The notes below the pieces were generated by a model, which worked only from the letters and a program-made list of their open reading frames with translations, made no database searches and was not told the origin of the DNA. A stretch of 64,000 nucleotides of DNA, taken from Dipetalonema caudispina. Its lineage: Eukaryota; Nematoda; Chromadorea; Rhabditida; Onchocercidae. The stretch lies in the NCBI GenBank assembly GCA_013365325.1, contig JABVXV010000162.1, positions 62,001 to 126,000 of the forward strand, written 5' to 3'. Shown here in pieces: positions 35,670 through 48,714 of the stretch; the first letter of the stretch is position 1; every line of letters starts with the position of its first letter. Made by a program: the position numbers and the translations under genes.

Positions 35670-38600
35670 TGTCGGAATGTGAAGGAACAAGTACCCGTCT
35701 TGTAGATTACGTTGTCGTCATCGAATTCGACGAAACTCAAATTCGTTAGTTTCACAGTACACCATGTGATTGATTCTCTCATCCATGATTATTCTAAAGA
35801 TAAAATAGAAGTTGTAGTTAAATTTGATTAAGACTTAGAATCTGTTGTATTCCGTACGAATGTATACCGTTCTAATTCGATCATATTAATCTAGCTAGGA
35901 TAAGTTTTGTTCGAAAAAACGTTGTGCTTTTTTTTTTGAAGAGTTTTGAAGAAGAAATTTCAGATTGCTGAAAACGGCTATTTTTAGGACACGGGAGCAG
36001 TGTTGGGAATATTGTACAGCGTTTCCCAAAATATGATTGGTCAGATATATCACTATCACCGAGCCTTGAAGTGGTATGTTATAAATTTTTACCCGAAAAT
36101 CAGATCATTATCGAGTTTTTCTTGTTGATACAGTCATCAAGATATCTTAGAACCGTGATGAACTCCATATAGTTCTCTTTCCTGTCAGACATTAAGGAAG
36201 TTACCCTTGATGATAGCACAAGATGTATTTAAATTTCAAGTCAAAACTTGATAACCTGGTTTTTTGGTTCTCTTGGATCTTTGATCCTTTTCTTCTTACT
36301 TAACAGAACATCTTTTTGGTACTACTGAGATAATAAAATATCAATTTTAATCTGCTTTTTCTGATAAGGATGAAAAAAAAAGTGGAAGAAGAGATGAGAA
36401 TTTTTTATTAATCAAGTATTCTAGGTCTACAGAAGTTGGTTTAATTAGTGAGGTCGTATAACGTCGAATTTCAGTTTTCTCAACCACAAGGCTGGGCTCT
36501 TTCGGCAGAGATCCGTCCTGTTTGCTTCTTTGCGAACACACTAACGGATATTATGGGTGCTAGGCAGTATGCTTGCTGTTTGCAGGTTATATTTTCATTT
36601 TTTCTGCTTTCATTTCCGTAATTTTTATTCCGATCTTTCTTTCAGACATTTCATTTTTCTGTATCCGCAATGATTAAACCTTCATGGACTTGCATCACAT
36701 CTATTGAAATGTTATAAAATGAATGTACGGTGTTATAAAAGATGGACAGTTTGGAAATACTACTAATTTCTAAAATAACGGGGATTGTCTAATTCAAAGT
36801 AGTTATTTTTTAGAAATATCCTCTTGCATCCGTTCGTGGGTTAAGCTAGTTTTTGTTCGAACTATCATATTTACCAGCTAACACCATAAATTAAATGTTC
36901 AGTTTGTTTGGAGTTCGTGTGACATGTGTTTCTGAGTGTTTGGATACTATCCAGATGAACTGCTGTTACTTTTATAACACGAAGGAATATCTAGATCAAG
37001 TTTTATGGGAGATAGTTTTAATGTAAATACGGAAGAAATGATTTAGGTTTACGAGCCTTGTGGAGATGGCATCGAAGAGGTGGATGATACGAGATCTGAT
37101 GAAGGACCAAGCCTATTCAAACCGAAAGTTATAGTGATATTGTCGCGTTTTCCTTTTTTCGATTTATTCAGAGTAATGCGTTGTTTCTCACTTTTTCTAA
37201 TTAAAAAAATTGAATTCATGTATTTTCGAAATGTTTTAAAAATTTACTTATTCAAGTTATTGTAAGCAATCCCTGAAAATTTTGGACCATTTAATAATAG
37301 GTTTTAGAATTGCTTAAATCGAATACTCTTGGCTTTATTGGAAGCGGAAGATAAAGCTGAATTGATGATTTCAACGCTGCTGTCTCAGGTTTATCTGACA
37401 CCGGGTATGCCTGCGGTATCATTTTGCTTAGGGAATGATCGACTTTCTGTACGGGCTCCCAAATCGCCAACTATACCTGTTACATCTGATAAAGTGACGT
37501 TATTTCTGCAGCAGTTAGGTTTGTTTGTTTCAATTTGGCAGAATAGCAAGAGTTTTATGTGCAAATTTATGAATTAACCGTTCTGAATTATGATTTGTAC
37601 ATGTTGAATTTTGATTTCGAACAGAAATAGTAATTTCCAATTCAGGAACAATCCATAATGTTCTAACGTTGCTTTGTGCTGTCATGACTGATTATAAGAT
37701 ATTGTTTCGATCCAGTTCACTTTCTCTGCTCGCTGATAGCTGCTACGCTCTGCGTTCGCTTTTGTATCCATTTGATTATCCGTGAGTTGACTCTATAAAT
37801 ATTGCTTATAATCTTAATAGATTCAGCTTCTTCTGTTTTCTTTAATTCTTGTGACTTCTATAATATTTAATTACCAAAGCATAAAGATAGTATTTCTATT
37901 ACTCATATGAATTCTTTAAAAGAGAGTTGTTAAGTTTGTGGATAAAGTATGAGCCACATATTCAGCCTAATCAGAACTTCAATAATTTTGCATCATTTTA
38001 TTACATTTATTATATGATTTCAGGCATACTTATGTTCCTGTACTGCCAGAATTACTCATTGAATACTTAGAAAGTCCGACTCCATACATCATGGGTGTGC
38101 TAAACACTGTCCGTATACGATGTACTGATTTAGATGCAGTTGTAGTTGATCTAGACGTTGGTGCTGTTTACGTGCCTCCTTCGATTACAATACCTGTTAT
38201 TCCTCAACCATTTCATCAGCAGCTCACTTCTTCATTGCAACTGGTTCGCATTTTTCTTTTAAAAAATTAATGTGAAATTAAAAAAAATTGGAAACCAAGA
38301 TGTCATGAATTTATATGGACGGTAGTGATTCACTATTGCTATAGGTACTGTTTCCCGGTCTGGCTACCGCGGATTATGCATGGAAAGTTGGGCAACCGCC
38401 ATTTCCTGCTTATGAAGTACAGGTTAGCTATTTTTTTCTTTTTGCTGATTTTGCTGATCTCTGTTTACCTGGATTGATTGCTCTATTTTAGGATAAAAGA
38501 ATTCGAGCATGTTTTCTTCGTTTCTTTGCGGATTTGTTAGTAGGATATCGGTGCTGCTTGGAAGTTATTCGCGTTTATACGCCACCATTAATCGTCTTTC

Positions 38601-41600
38601 ACAAATCTGCATTTCTGGGTTTACGACAGTTCTCTTCTTGTCCACTTATTCGAGCTTTTCTTGATAGCCTGCTTTTCCAGTCTTTCATATCCGAACGCGG
38701 GTTACCTTTTCGGATTTGCGACTTATTCGACGAAGTGAGTAATTTTTTTAATATGCAGAAGAAGGGAGATGATTGAAGTTGTCATGAACAATGTATGCGA
38801 AGAAATGGTATTTGAAACCAGGCGAAACGTATTCGGGATTGTTGTGAAGTAGGTGTGGAATTTGCACAGTATTATTTGAAGTAAATTATTGATTTTGCAG
38901 CTTGTTGCTCAGATTAGCGAACAATCAAATGGTCAATCAACTTCTCGAACAACCAGTATAGAAAATATCATTGAGATTGCTGAAAAATTACTTGAGAATG
39001 TATTGTTTTTTTCATCATTATCTCAGCCCATTTGTTATGCTTCTTAACATTCATGGCTTTCGGTGCATTATTTATATGCTTATGTTTACTTACGTAAGCA
39101 TTTTCTTGCGGATACATTAGTGTTGTTTCTATTAATTCTTTTTTTTTTTTCAGGAAAGGCAAGAAACTCCATTTTCTGTTACTCCATTTGTAACTCAGCA
39201 ACGATTCACAGTTTCATTTTCGTCTACAAAATTACGTCTTCTTAATAATGATTTGGTTAGTGTTATTTAGATATTTTCCTGCGATTAAAATCGTTAGTAT
39301 ACATCAGAGTGTCATTTTGGGATTGAATTCATAATGATTAAATTCTTCTTCATTTAACTTCATTAAATTTCGGCCTTGCTTGGAATCTTGTATCTATTTT
39401 GCATATATTATTCAAGGTATCGCAGTCAATTAATCGTAAACTGAAAACAACCTCAAATAACATAGCACCTGTATTATGTCCACGTCGTGTCCAAGCTACA
39501 CCCTGGATTATTGCTAAGGAAGAACGTATGGGAGCTGTTTCCAGACGTTTACAAGTTCTTAGCAGTTGTTTGCATCACATATTTGATTTCAAATTATCGG
39601 ATGCCAGAAAGGTGATAATTTTGGTTCTATTTCCAGGAATTCTTAGGAATTCTGATTACTTTCTTAAATACTCGTTTTGAATATATGATTTGCGAAGAAA
39701 CTAAAGAGATGCCTTCTATTCCTGTTAAATGACATGTACCTGATTACAGATAATGTGTGCAGTAGAGTTGTCAATGCGAAGTGTTAATGCTCGTGTAGCA
39801 TTTTGTCAACTGCTGTGGAAAAATCTTGTCCCCATCAATCGTGCCACGCTATTTCCACAACAGTTTGAATTAATTGTGCGACTAATGAACTGCGCTCTCA
39901 ATGTACATTTTTCTAAAAAAAGAAATCCATGTAGAGTGAGCTACAGTTTCGACTATACGTTCGAGAAGAGCTGCAGACTGTATTTTTGAGGATAAAAGTT
40001 GAGGAATGGTTTAGATTCAACGAATTATCTATTAAGTAACTAGATCGAGTGAATCAGTTCAGTTGAATAAACTTCCAACATATTGTTCAGCCGAATTATC
40101 GAAATTTTCAGCAAGAATCCAGAGAAGATGAACACGGAATTGCCTATGCCATGCTATACCTCTCCAACATTTACTGCAGGGTAAACCACTTTGTTGTAGA
40201 TTAACAAGTTTGATTTTTTGGATTTCTCTTCACATCTTTGTTTAGCGAGAAATCTCTTTTCCGTATTTGTTGTGAATATGATAAAAGGATTTTGTTATAG
40301 CGCTTGACAGCTGGTGTCCATCAGTTTGCATACACTTGCATTCAAGAACATGCAGTATGGGATAATCAGCAGTTCTGGGAAGCAGCATTCTTCCATGACG
40401 TTCATCGACAAATCAGGCGGCTTTATTTACCGGCAAGAGAAGGGTCGGATTGTCCATTTCCACTGAAAGAGGTATGTATTGTCCGGATAAAACACTTCCT
40501 AAACAGCTAATTATTTGAATTTCAGCTTCATTATCATTCATTTCTTCATTCAAAACTAAAAAAGTAACCGTTGAGAATATGTTTTCGAACGAAAGAAATC
40601 TCCAGAATTCTCATCTTTTAACAGACGAAGCAACTGGAAATGTAGGGACGAGGAAAAAGTCTCGAGTTTTCAGTATGTGAAGAAAGGGGAAAAAGCCTGA
40701 AGGTCATGCATAAATTTTAGAATGTTACGGATACATGGAATTTGATGGAAAAACCTTCCGGAATGGATTTGGTTAGTGACCAGCTGGCAAGCATGTCAAA
40801 TGTTAAGGATGATGAAATCGAGAAACGTGCAACAGAAGAAAATTCGATTGTTTATGGACAGGTATACTAATTTGTTTTATTGAGATTTAATGAAGCAAAT
40901 ATCGTAGGTTGGGTTTGTCATGTTTATTTCAGCATTTCCATATTTAGCTATTTTGAAACAGTTGTCTTATGAAGTTGAATTATGATAAAGTAAATTAGTA
41001 TTTCGTGCAGTTATGTTCACTACTGATTACTTTTTTCGTTCCATTAGTGCAGGCAACAACACATCTATTTTCGACCTTACCTTGGTTCATCCACATTCCT
41101 TCATATAAGCATTTTAGGGTATCTTGTTATCTTATCTCTTCCCATATTAGTTTTTTACGATGTGGGTGTCAGTTGTACATGAATTATTCCGGCAAATAAT
41201 TAAAACAAATAGGTGGTCAAATAACTTCATTCAGTAGTTCTTGAGTTATTTACATTTTTAAACTACTTATTTAGCTTTTTCACTACTTATTTGATGCAGC
41301 CAAATTTTATGTATTCCATCAATTAGATGTATTGATGCATACATATTTTTTGTTTTCCAGGCTAAACATTACATCAATCTGATGGTATATATGCGAATAC
41401 CACTCGATGTCTCAAAGCTACGTCGCGTTAATGTACGCGAGCTAGAAAGGCGAAGTGATCGGAATGGTAGAAAACATGATTTTGATGAAGAAACCGAATT
41501 GTCGGTGAGTGAAAGTGAAGTAGAAAGTGGTTTTGTTGAAGCGGATTCAACAGATTTAGGCAATTCTACTGTTCGATGGATTAGCAGGTTAATTCTCTCT

Positions 41601-44600
41601 CATTAATCCTGGATTGGTCATTATCGTGGAAATTTTCAAAACGGTTTAAAAAGTAAATCTATGATTACTTTACTAGATTTTATTGCATTTAATGACTTTG
41701 TTTTGCATTTTGCAGACTCATCGATCGTATTTGTTCATCAGCTGGTTTGGAGCAACCTCAAATTGAAAGCCTTTGTGGTGAAATACCGGGCTTTGTTGCA
41801 CTACACATTGATAATCTGGAACAAGTTTATACTGAAAGCAAGCGTCTTTCACCTTTGCATAAGGTTGGTGTTTAATTTCCTTAAAATAATTGAATTTACT
41901 TTTTCACTACAAGCTAGAGCCTAATCAGCAAGCAATTTGATTAAATGGATGGTTTAATGTCATGATGATTGGGCATACTCTCACTATACTATAGGAGAAA
42001 ACGGTGCACTAAAAGTCGTCAATTCTGGTATTCCAGTTGTTGTTTTATATCCATTTATCAAATTCATTTGCAGCCGAAATTATTACAACCAGCACTTTTA
42101 CTACCATCTGAACGTATTGTTGCTGGTGGACTGCGAGTATTTTTGTTAGCCGACGGTCGTGTAGCGAGCACAACATGTGGTGAAACACCGCAATGCCTTC
42201 TTCCAGCAGAAGGAGCCATTTTCCTTACCAATTATCGGGTTGTATTCAAAGGGCAGCCTTGCGATTTATTCCGTACGTTTATAAATTGTTCCATTTCCTT
42301 TTTTGACATGGATTATTGTTTTCTGTTTCAAAAATTTTTTCTGATATTTTATACAAGAATGAAATTCGAAAATATTAGTAAATTGCAGTATGTGAACAAG
42401 TTGTTGTCCGTTCAATGACAGTCATGTCAATAACGAAGGAGAAACCGATCGGCGATGCTTCATCTCATAGCTCTCAGCTTGAGGGTATTCCTGTACGTGT
42501 GGCACATCAGTTACATGATGCCTTCCAGATACGAAGTTCGGGTTTTCAAGTAAATTATTAATTATTGAAGTTGTTTCTGTTATCACTGTCCTATTCTACA
42601 TATAGTTTACTGATTATTTGTTCATAATACGTCTTATTGTTTACTTTTTTTAATGCTATACTCTGTTTTACTGTTGAAAGCTTATTAACTTTATGTTTAT
42701 AGCTCATGAAATTTGCATTTGATGAAGAAGTGCCGAGTGAGAAGGCAGAGGAATTTATGGAAGCTTTGAGTAGTTTACGATGGGCATCTGTTTTACCGCA
42801 TACACTGTTCGCTTATTCAGCTGCTTCATCAGTACTTTCATCAACTTTGGGTGGTATCACATCGAAACACAAGTATGGAACGATGAAGTAATGCATATTA
42901 CTGCATTTCTATTTAATTTGAATGCTTCTAGTTACAGTACATTATTTACTTACCCAATCTCAGAATTTTTTGTATTTTTATCTCGTGAGTTTTTGGTGAT
43001 TGAATTAATTGAAAAAGATTATATTTTTATCATTTTCTTTGATATTTGAACATCTGCATCAAATTTTACTCCCTACATAATTACAGGGAATTAAAAAAAG
43101 CGTTAATGAGAAATCCATTGAAAGAAAGAAAACGATTCCGGGCGCCACCTAAGGCATTACCAGCAATTCCGAAAAACAGTGAGGTGGGCACACTGAATGT
43201 TTTGTCACCTGGTGCATCACCCCGTTCCTCGAAAAATGATTATTTGGATCTATCTGGTAAGTTTGGCCTTATGGAAGTTCTACGTTTTTTTTTTGGGACT
43301 TTGGTTTGAGGTTTGAATATACTATAAAGTAGTGTGTTTTTCTTCAAATTTCCATTAATCACTTCGAATGATGGTTAGGAGAAATGATAGATCCAACAAC
43401 AAGTGGATTACATCGTCATTATTTGGTTGATTATGATCGATTGGGCTTGAATCATGGTTCCTTTCGATTAGCGAATGCAAATCGTCGTTATGAGCTGACC
43501 AAAAGGTTTTTTTTACAGACTTTTCTTATTGTATGGGTGTTCGAACTAGTTAGAAAAAAAAGATACAACGTGATCATGCGTCAGATATATTGGAAACAGG
43601 CTCATAATCCTGTTGTAAAGTATTTAATTTGCTTGTATGAAGCATCCAAGAGTGGTTAGAGCATTAAGATATGGAGGGCCGTCTCGGAAGATTTTGTTAG
43701 TATATAATTATTAACTTCTTTTCTTTGGAAGGGAAGGTCATAAGAGATTTGCTTAGTTTTGGATTTGTCAGTAATTTTTAAAAACAGAATTTCGTCTTCT
43801 TTCATTTTCAGTTACCCGAATATTGTAGTGGTACCTGCAAATACACCTGATGATAATTTTGCGAAAATCAGCAAAGGATTCCGACATGGTCGTTTTCCCG
43901 TAATTACTTGGAAAAGTGACAATGGTGCATTACTTGTACGTGGTGCAGGTTTCACTGCACAAACAGTGGTCAGTCGGTTAAGGAAGCAAGCAAATTTCCT
44001 CGGTAGTAATGATAACCAAAATATGGGTTATAGCGGTTCCTATATGTCCCTTAATTCACGTGATATGGCTCCTCCAAATAGCGTTGAATTACAGGTGTAT
44101 TTACGAATTTTTTTTACCGACAAACTTTAAATTTTTTAAATCTTTTTCTTTTTAAGCTAGTCAAAAATTTGAAAACGTTGTTGACTCAATACTTTTTTTT
44201 CTCAATACTTTTTTAACCGGAAATTAGATACCGCAACTGTATCTTACTTTTACCAAATTAATCTATCAGGAAAGGTACGTTTCTATGTTTGCGGCATTAT
44301 CACCAAGGATGACAAGTGCAGATGGTCATTCGTTGATGTCTGAATCAGTGGAATCATTATTATCACTCTACTCGATGATTACTGCTGATGGTTTATCACT
44401 AAATTCCGGTACGCCTGATTTATATCGTAAATCACAAACGGACATTGCCCGACACGCAGCAAATTTTGTCCGAAATAGTGGAGGAAGATCTGGAATAAAA
44501 CGTAAGACGTATCTTTGCATTTGTTTTTTTGTTCGGACGAAATTTGCTTTCCTTCTTAAATCCATTCTTTTCTTATATATTACATAATTTGGCAAACATT

Positions 44601-47600
44601 TCAGCCACAAATGGTGATCGGTTTATTGGTTATGTGGATTACAGCAGTAATATCCAGCCACGACATGCAAATTTGGGACGAGGACAGACAGTGAAACCAT
44701 TAATCAGTCTCACAAGGAAGGCATTATACGTTTTAGGAGATAGAAGCCAAGCTAAGGTGCTGTTTGCACATATGTTTATATTTTCAATCAGAATTGAAAT
44801 TTATTTAAGTGTTGGTCGGGATGGACTTCTGCTTATCTTAAATCTGAATCCTGTAGTATCTATTTGAGCTATTTTCAGATGTTGAAATTGGACAAAAGAT
44901 GTGAATTCATTCCTATAAATTATCCATCCGCGCATAATGTGAAGATAGCCTTCAAAAAATTCTTGCGTGCAGCATGCCCAAGCTGGCCGTTAGATGACGA
45001 TCCATCTCTTACTTTGCTGAAGCAGATTGACGATTCTTTGTGGTTGCATATGGTAGACAAAACATTTTAATATTGTTAAATTATTATGAGTTCAGGAAAT
45101 TTGGAACTGTTTGTTACGCTTCATAACAATTTCAGGTGTCTTCGTTGTTGCATTTAGCTTGTGCGATAGTGGATCTGATTGATGTACAACTTTCAACTGT
45201 AGTTATTTGCATCGAAGACGGATGGGATGCCACTTGTCAACTTGCAGCGCTTTCAGAGCTTCTTCTTGACCCTTACTACAGGCATGCATTAACTATTTAC
45301 GTGGGTTACATTTTTTACGGTGAGGTGTCTTGGATTTCAGTTCCCTTCATGTTTTAATATCAAAGTAACAAGTATATAGTAAGAAGATACTGTAGGACAT
45401 TCGAAGGATTTCGAGTTCTGGTAGAAAAAGAATGGCTTGCATTTGGACATCGTTTCTCTCATCGTCACAATCATTCAGCTGCATCTCAAAGCAGTGGCAT
45501 TGCACCAATGTTTTTATTATTCTTGGATGCTGTACATCAGGTTGCCTTCAATAACGTTACTAAATTCAAAAGACATCACTGCTATCATGAAAAAAAAAAA
45601 AAGTACTAGCGTCGAGTGGAAGTATTTTAGTAAACTGGAAATGCACTTTTTAGACATGGGAACAGTTTCCATCAGCATTCGAATTCAATGATTTCTACCT
45701 TCGTTTTCTTGCTTATCATTCTACCTCCGCATGTTTTCGTACATTTTTACATGATTCGGAAGCGGAGCGGATTAAGTTTGATTCGCTCACCTTATCAGCA
45801 GGAGAACCGCGCACTGCATCACTGTGGACATACATTGATGAGAAACGTCTTGGGTAACTAAGTTATATGTTCTAAATAATGTAGGTGTACGTGCTACCAC
45901 AAATGTGATTCTTGCCACTTTTTGAATATTGTTCCAGGTCGTCTCTATTCGATAATTTTATGTACGTTGCCGAAATGCACACTATTCTACGACCACAATC
46001 GAGTGTAGCCAGTATAGCACTATGGCCCTTTTACTGCGAAGATCATTTGGCACATGGATCGCCTTACGATATCGGTAAATTTCGCAACCGCCTTTTTATT
46101 CTCTTATTTCTTAGATTTTCAGATCTTATTTTCACATTTCTTATTTTCAGATCTTGATTTTGTCAAATTCGTGCTTATAGCAAAATATCCTTGATTATTT
46201 AGATTTTTCCAACTAAAGGTACTAAAATGTTCATTTCTGCAAAAAAGAAAAGAAATAAAGCAGTTATTCTTGCAGAAATAGCGGAGATGGAGCAGCAGCA
46301 ACGTGAGGATGAGCATCAAGAATCGCTAGTTGATGTTGGGACTTCAGTTTCCATGTCAAGGAGATTACTGGATGCAAACTATCGTTGTACACATTTTCTT
46401 CTTCTCGATTCGTTTTCATCTTTAGTTGAGGTATGGGTGAAAATTCTGTTATGTTGGATTGTCAGCAATGGAAAAATATTTGAACGATCAGAATGTATTT
46501 CCATGTTAACAAATGAATCAGCCTTTAAGAGTCATTGACATTTTTTGTAGAGGTTCACTCGATTACTTCCACTTCTTACCAGTGAAGATGAGAAAGCTGT
46601 AGATTCATGGCATACATTGATTGCAGCAGCGAATGATCGTGCAACGCAAATTTCATGCTTCCAGGTTGGTTTTTAAAAAGTTTTGGGCGTAATAAGCTGT
46701 GTAAAGTTGGTTATATGCTTCCCATAATCCGTTTTTCTATTTAATAGTCTTCATCTGTTATGGAGTGTTATCAACATTACCGAACGAAAAAAGCATTTGG
46801 AAGAATTTTGACTTGGCGCGGTAATTTGTGCAAGTTTTTTCTATTGTCCGCTCCAGTGGGGAACCTGGCAATTCCATTTTAGCTTGTCATAGAGAATGTT
46901 CTAGAGCGAGGAGGATGCAAGTGCTGTAAGTATTTGGCATCGTTATGTGCAAAGAGCTGTTCAAAAGAAGGAAACTGTTAAGCTTTTGCTTCATGGCATA
47001 TCCCGACAACAAAGCTCCTCACGGTTAAGGGACAGTACAGCAAGCACGTAAGTTGTTGCTAGTTTCCTCTTGCCCATTTTTTCATCAGAAAATAGTAATG
47101 GGCAAATGTTACTAATTTTGATTGATATAGGTGATAGAGAATAATGCTTTATTAACTGTCTTTGGTATGCAAAAATTTCCCAGTGTATTATTTGTCGTTA
47201 TGGATAAAAAAAAAAGATCTGTTATCATGAATCATGCGTAATAGTATTAATAAAATCTGAAACAAACTACAGTTTTAACTAGATCGTCCTTCGTAATGTG
47301 ATTTAATAGCTGCTGAGCTGTAATTTACGAAAATTTTCTTTTTCGGAATAATTAAGTGCTTCATCCGAAATACTAAAAATAGTGCAAGAAAATTTTCAGA
47401 AGTTCGGGTCACCATTTTATTACACAGCAGGTCACTCCTGGAGATTCATGTGCAGTATGCCATCAGAATGTTCCAGGAGTTGTAGTACGTACAGGTTCGA
47501 TTATGCATTTTTCCATCTGGCTTTTTATCAGTAATAATAATGATCGTTCGTCCATTAAAAACTCGTAACTCTTGAAGTCCAGCATTTTTCATAAAATTGT

Positions 47601-48615
47601 GAAAAATTACTGGGGAAGAAATATTTTTTCCAGTTCATCGATGTCTAGGATGCGGTATGGTATGTCATGAAAAATGTTCTGTTTTGGTATCTTCTACTTG
47701 TCCTAATATGGAGGAAAAGCGATTAGTGGTATCAACCAAATGTGATCTTCCATCAACGTCAAAACGATCTGCAACGTATACAGGTTGATTTTTTATGTCG
47801 AAATTATCCAGTTTATACATATTTTTTGCAATACTTATGCGTAAATGCTTACCTCATAAAATATGATAGATTAGTTGATTTATTGATGTAACGAAAGATA
47901 AATTAGTGATCAGCATTCTTTGATGGAAACTTGACATTTGGTTTGGACAAAACATTTGCTACATATTTTTGTACTCTTATTTTAATTAACTTGAAAGTTC
48001 CAATTGCAGCGGACACAAGGACGCTAACAATGAGCGCAAGTTATCCTCATGCTGGTGCCACTTATAGCGGATTTTTAATGAAGAAAGGTGCCACGTTCAA
48101 AATGTGGAAACCTCGCTGGTTCGTTCTAGACTCAAACAGACATCAGGTAACTTTTTAAGTTCTTTAACTGTTTGCTTAAGCTTTATATCTTTTTTTATAT
48201 CCATTATGCAAATTTTCAGTTGAGGTATTACGAGAATGAAACGGATATGAACTGTCGCGGTGTCATTGATTTGGCTGATGTTAAATCTGTTGAAATAGCT
48301 GCCAGCCATGCTTTGAGGAAACACCTTCTGGAGGTATGATCTTGGATTCATCTACAAACGATTTTATTGATTCATGAAAATTTTGGAATTAATGTCAAGT
48401 TCGACGTGTAATCTTTAACAGTTCAAGTGTTTTCAATTCCAACAATGTTTTATAGCGATTTAACAAGCTCTTCTATTAATGCCTTTATTTACAGTTTGTA
48501 AAAATTATGCATTATTCAGGTTCGTACCTCTAGACGTGTGTATTCACTGCTTGCTGATACGAAAGCTGACGCTGACTTATGGTTGGAAAAGATTTTGGCT
48601 GCTTTGCACGACTAA
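35669..48615 (+). CDS. mtm-5: SBF/MTMR5/MTMR13-type pseudophosphatase with DENN, GRAM, C1 and PH domains
   Basis: Thirty-nine exons, 5,964 nt, 1,987 aa: 35669-35744, 35988-36073, 36475-36585, 37047-37172, 37308-37518, 37646-37781, 38024-38243, 38345-38422, 38492-38734, 38901-38999, 39154-39255, 39417-39611, 39750-39902, 40112-40180, 40301-40471, 40721-40861, 41361-41587, 41716-41863, 42074-42272, 42389-42549, 42703-42887, 43087-43256, 43379-43505, 43812-44094, 44270-44501, 44605-44756, 44879-45052, 45136-45281, 45396-45540, 45654-45853, 45938-46074, 46219-46430, 46551-46664, 46905-47047, 47400-47494, 47634-47783, 48010-48146, 48220-48333, 48520-48615. Order: tripartite DENN (1-430), SBF region (about 500-740), GRAM (about 865-985), myotubularin core (to about 1640), coiled coil (about 1640-1670), C1 zinc finger (1795-1845), PH (about 1888-1985). 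The P-loop reads CIEDGWDAT: Ile1451 replaces the catalytic Cys and Ala1457 the Arg, so it should be inactive. Family proteins bind active MTMR2-type phosphatases and act as Rab GEFs in endosomal PI3P/PI(3,5)P2 traffic. One intron starts with GC. The symbol follows the C. elegans family member. Confidence 0.95.
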
Positions 48616-48708
48616 TGATGACTGGTTGGGTACATTTGCTTGTCTGTTTGAGTTGTTCAACTTGGCTTGTATTTAGTCCATTCATATTGTTAGTGGGTAA
48701 TCACTGTC

Positions 48709-48714
48709 AATAAA
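48709..48714 (+). terminator. Poly(A) signal after the SBF gene
   Basis: AATAAA lies 94 bases after the SBF stop codon, a normal distance for nematode 3' UTRs. Confidence 0.55.

Noticed and set aside
42780..43049. Plus-strand ORF overlapping SBF exon 21 in another frame
   Set aside because: The other frame gives [19 protein letters not shown], which matches the SBF GRAM-end region and joins in phase at both ends.
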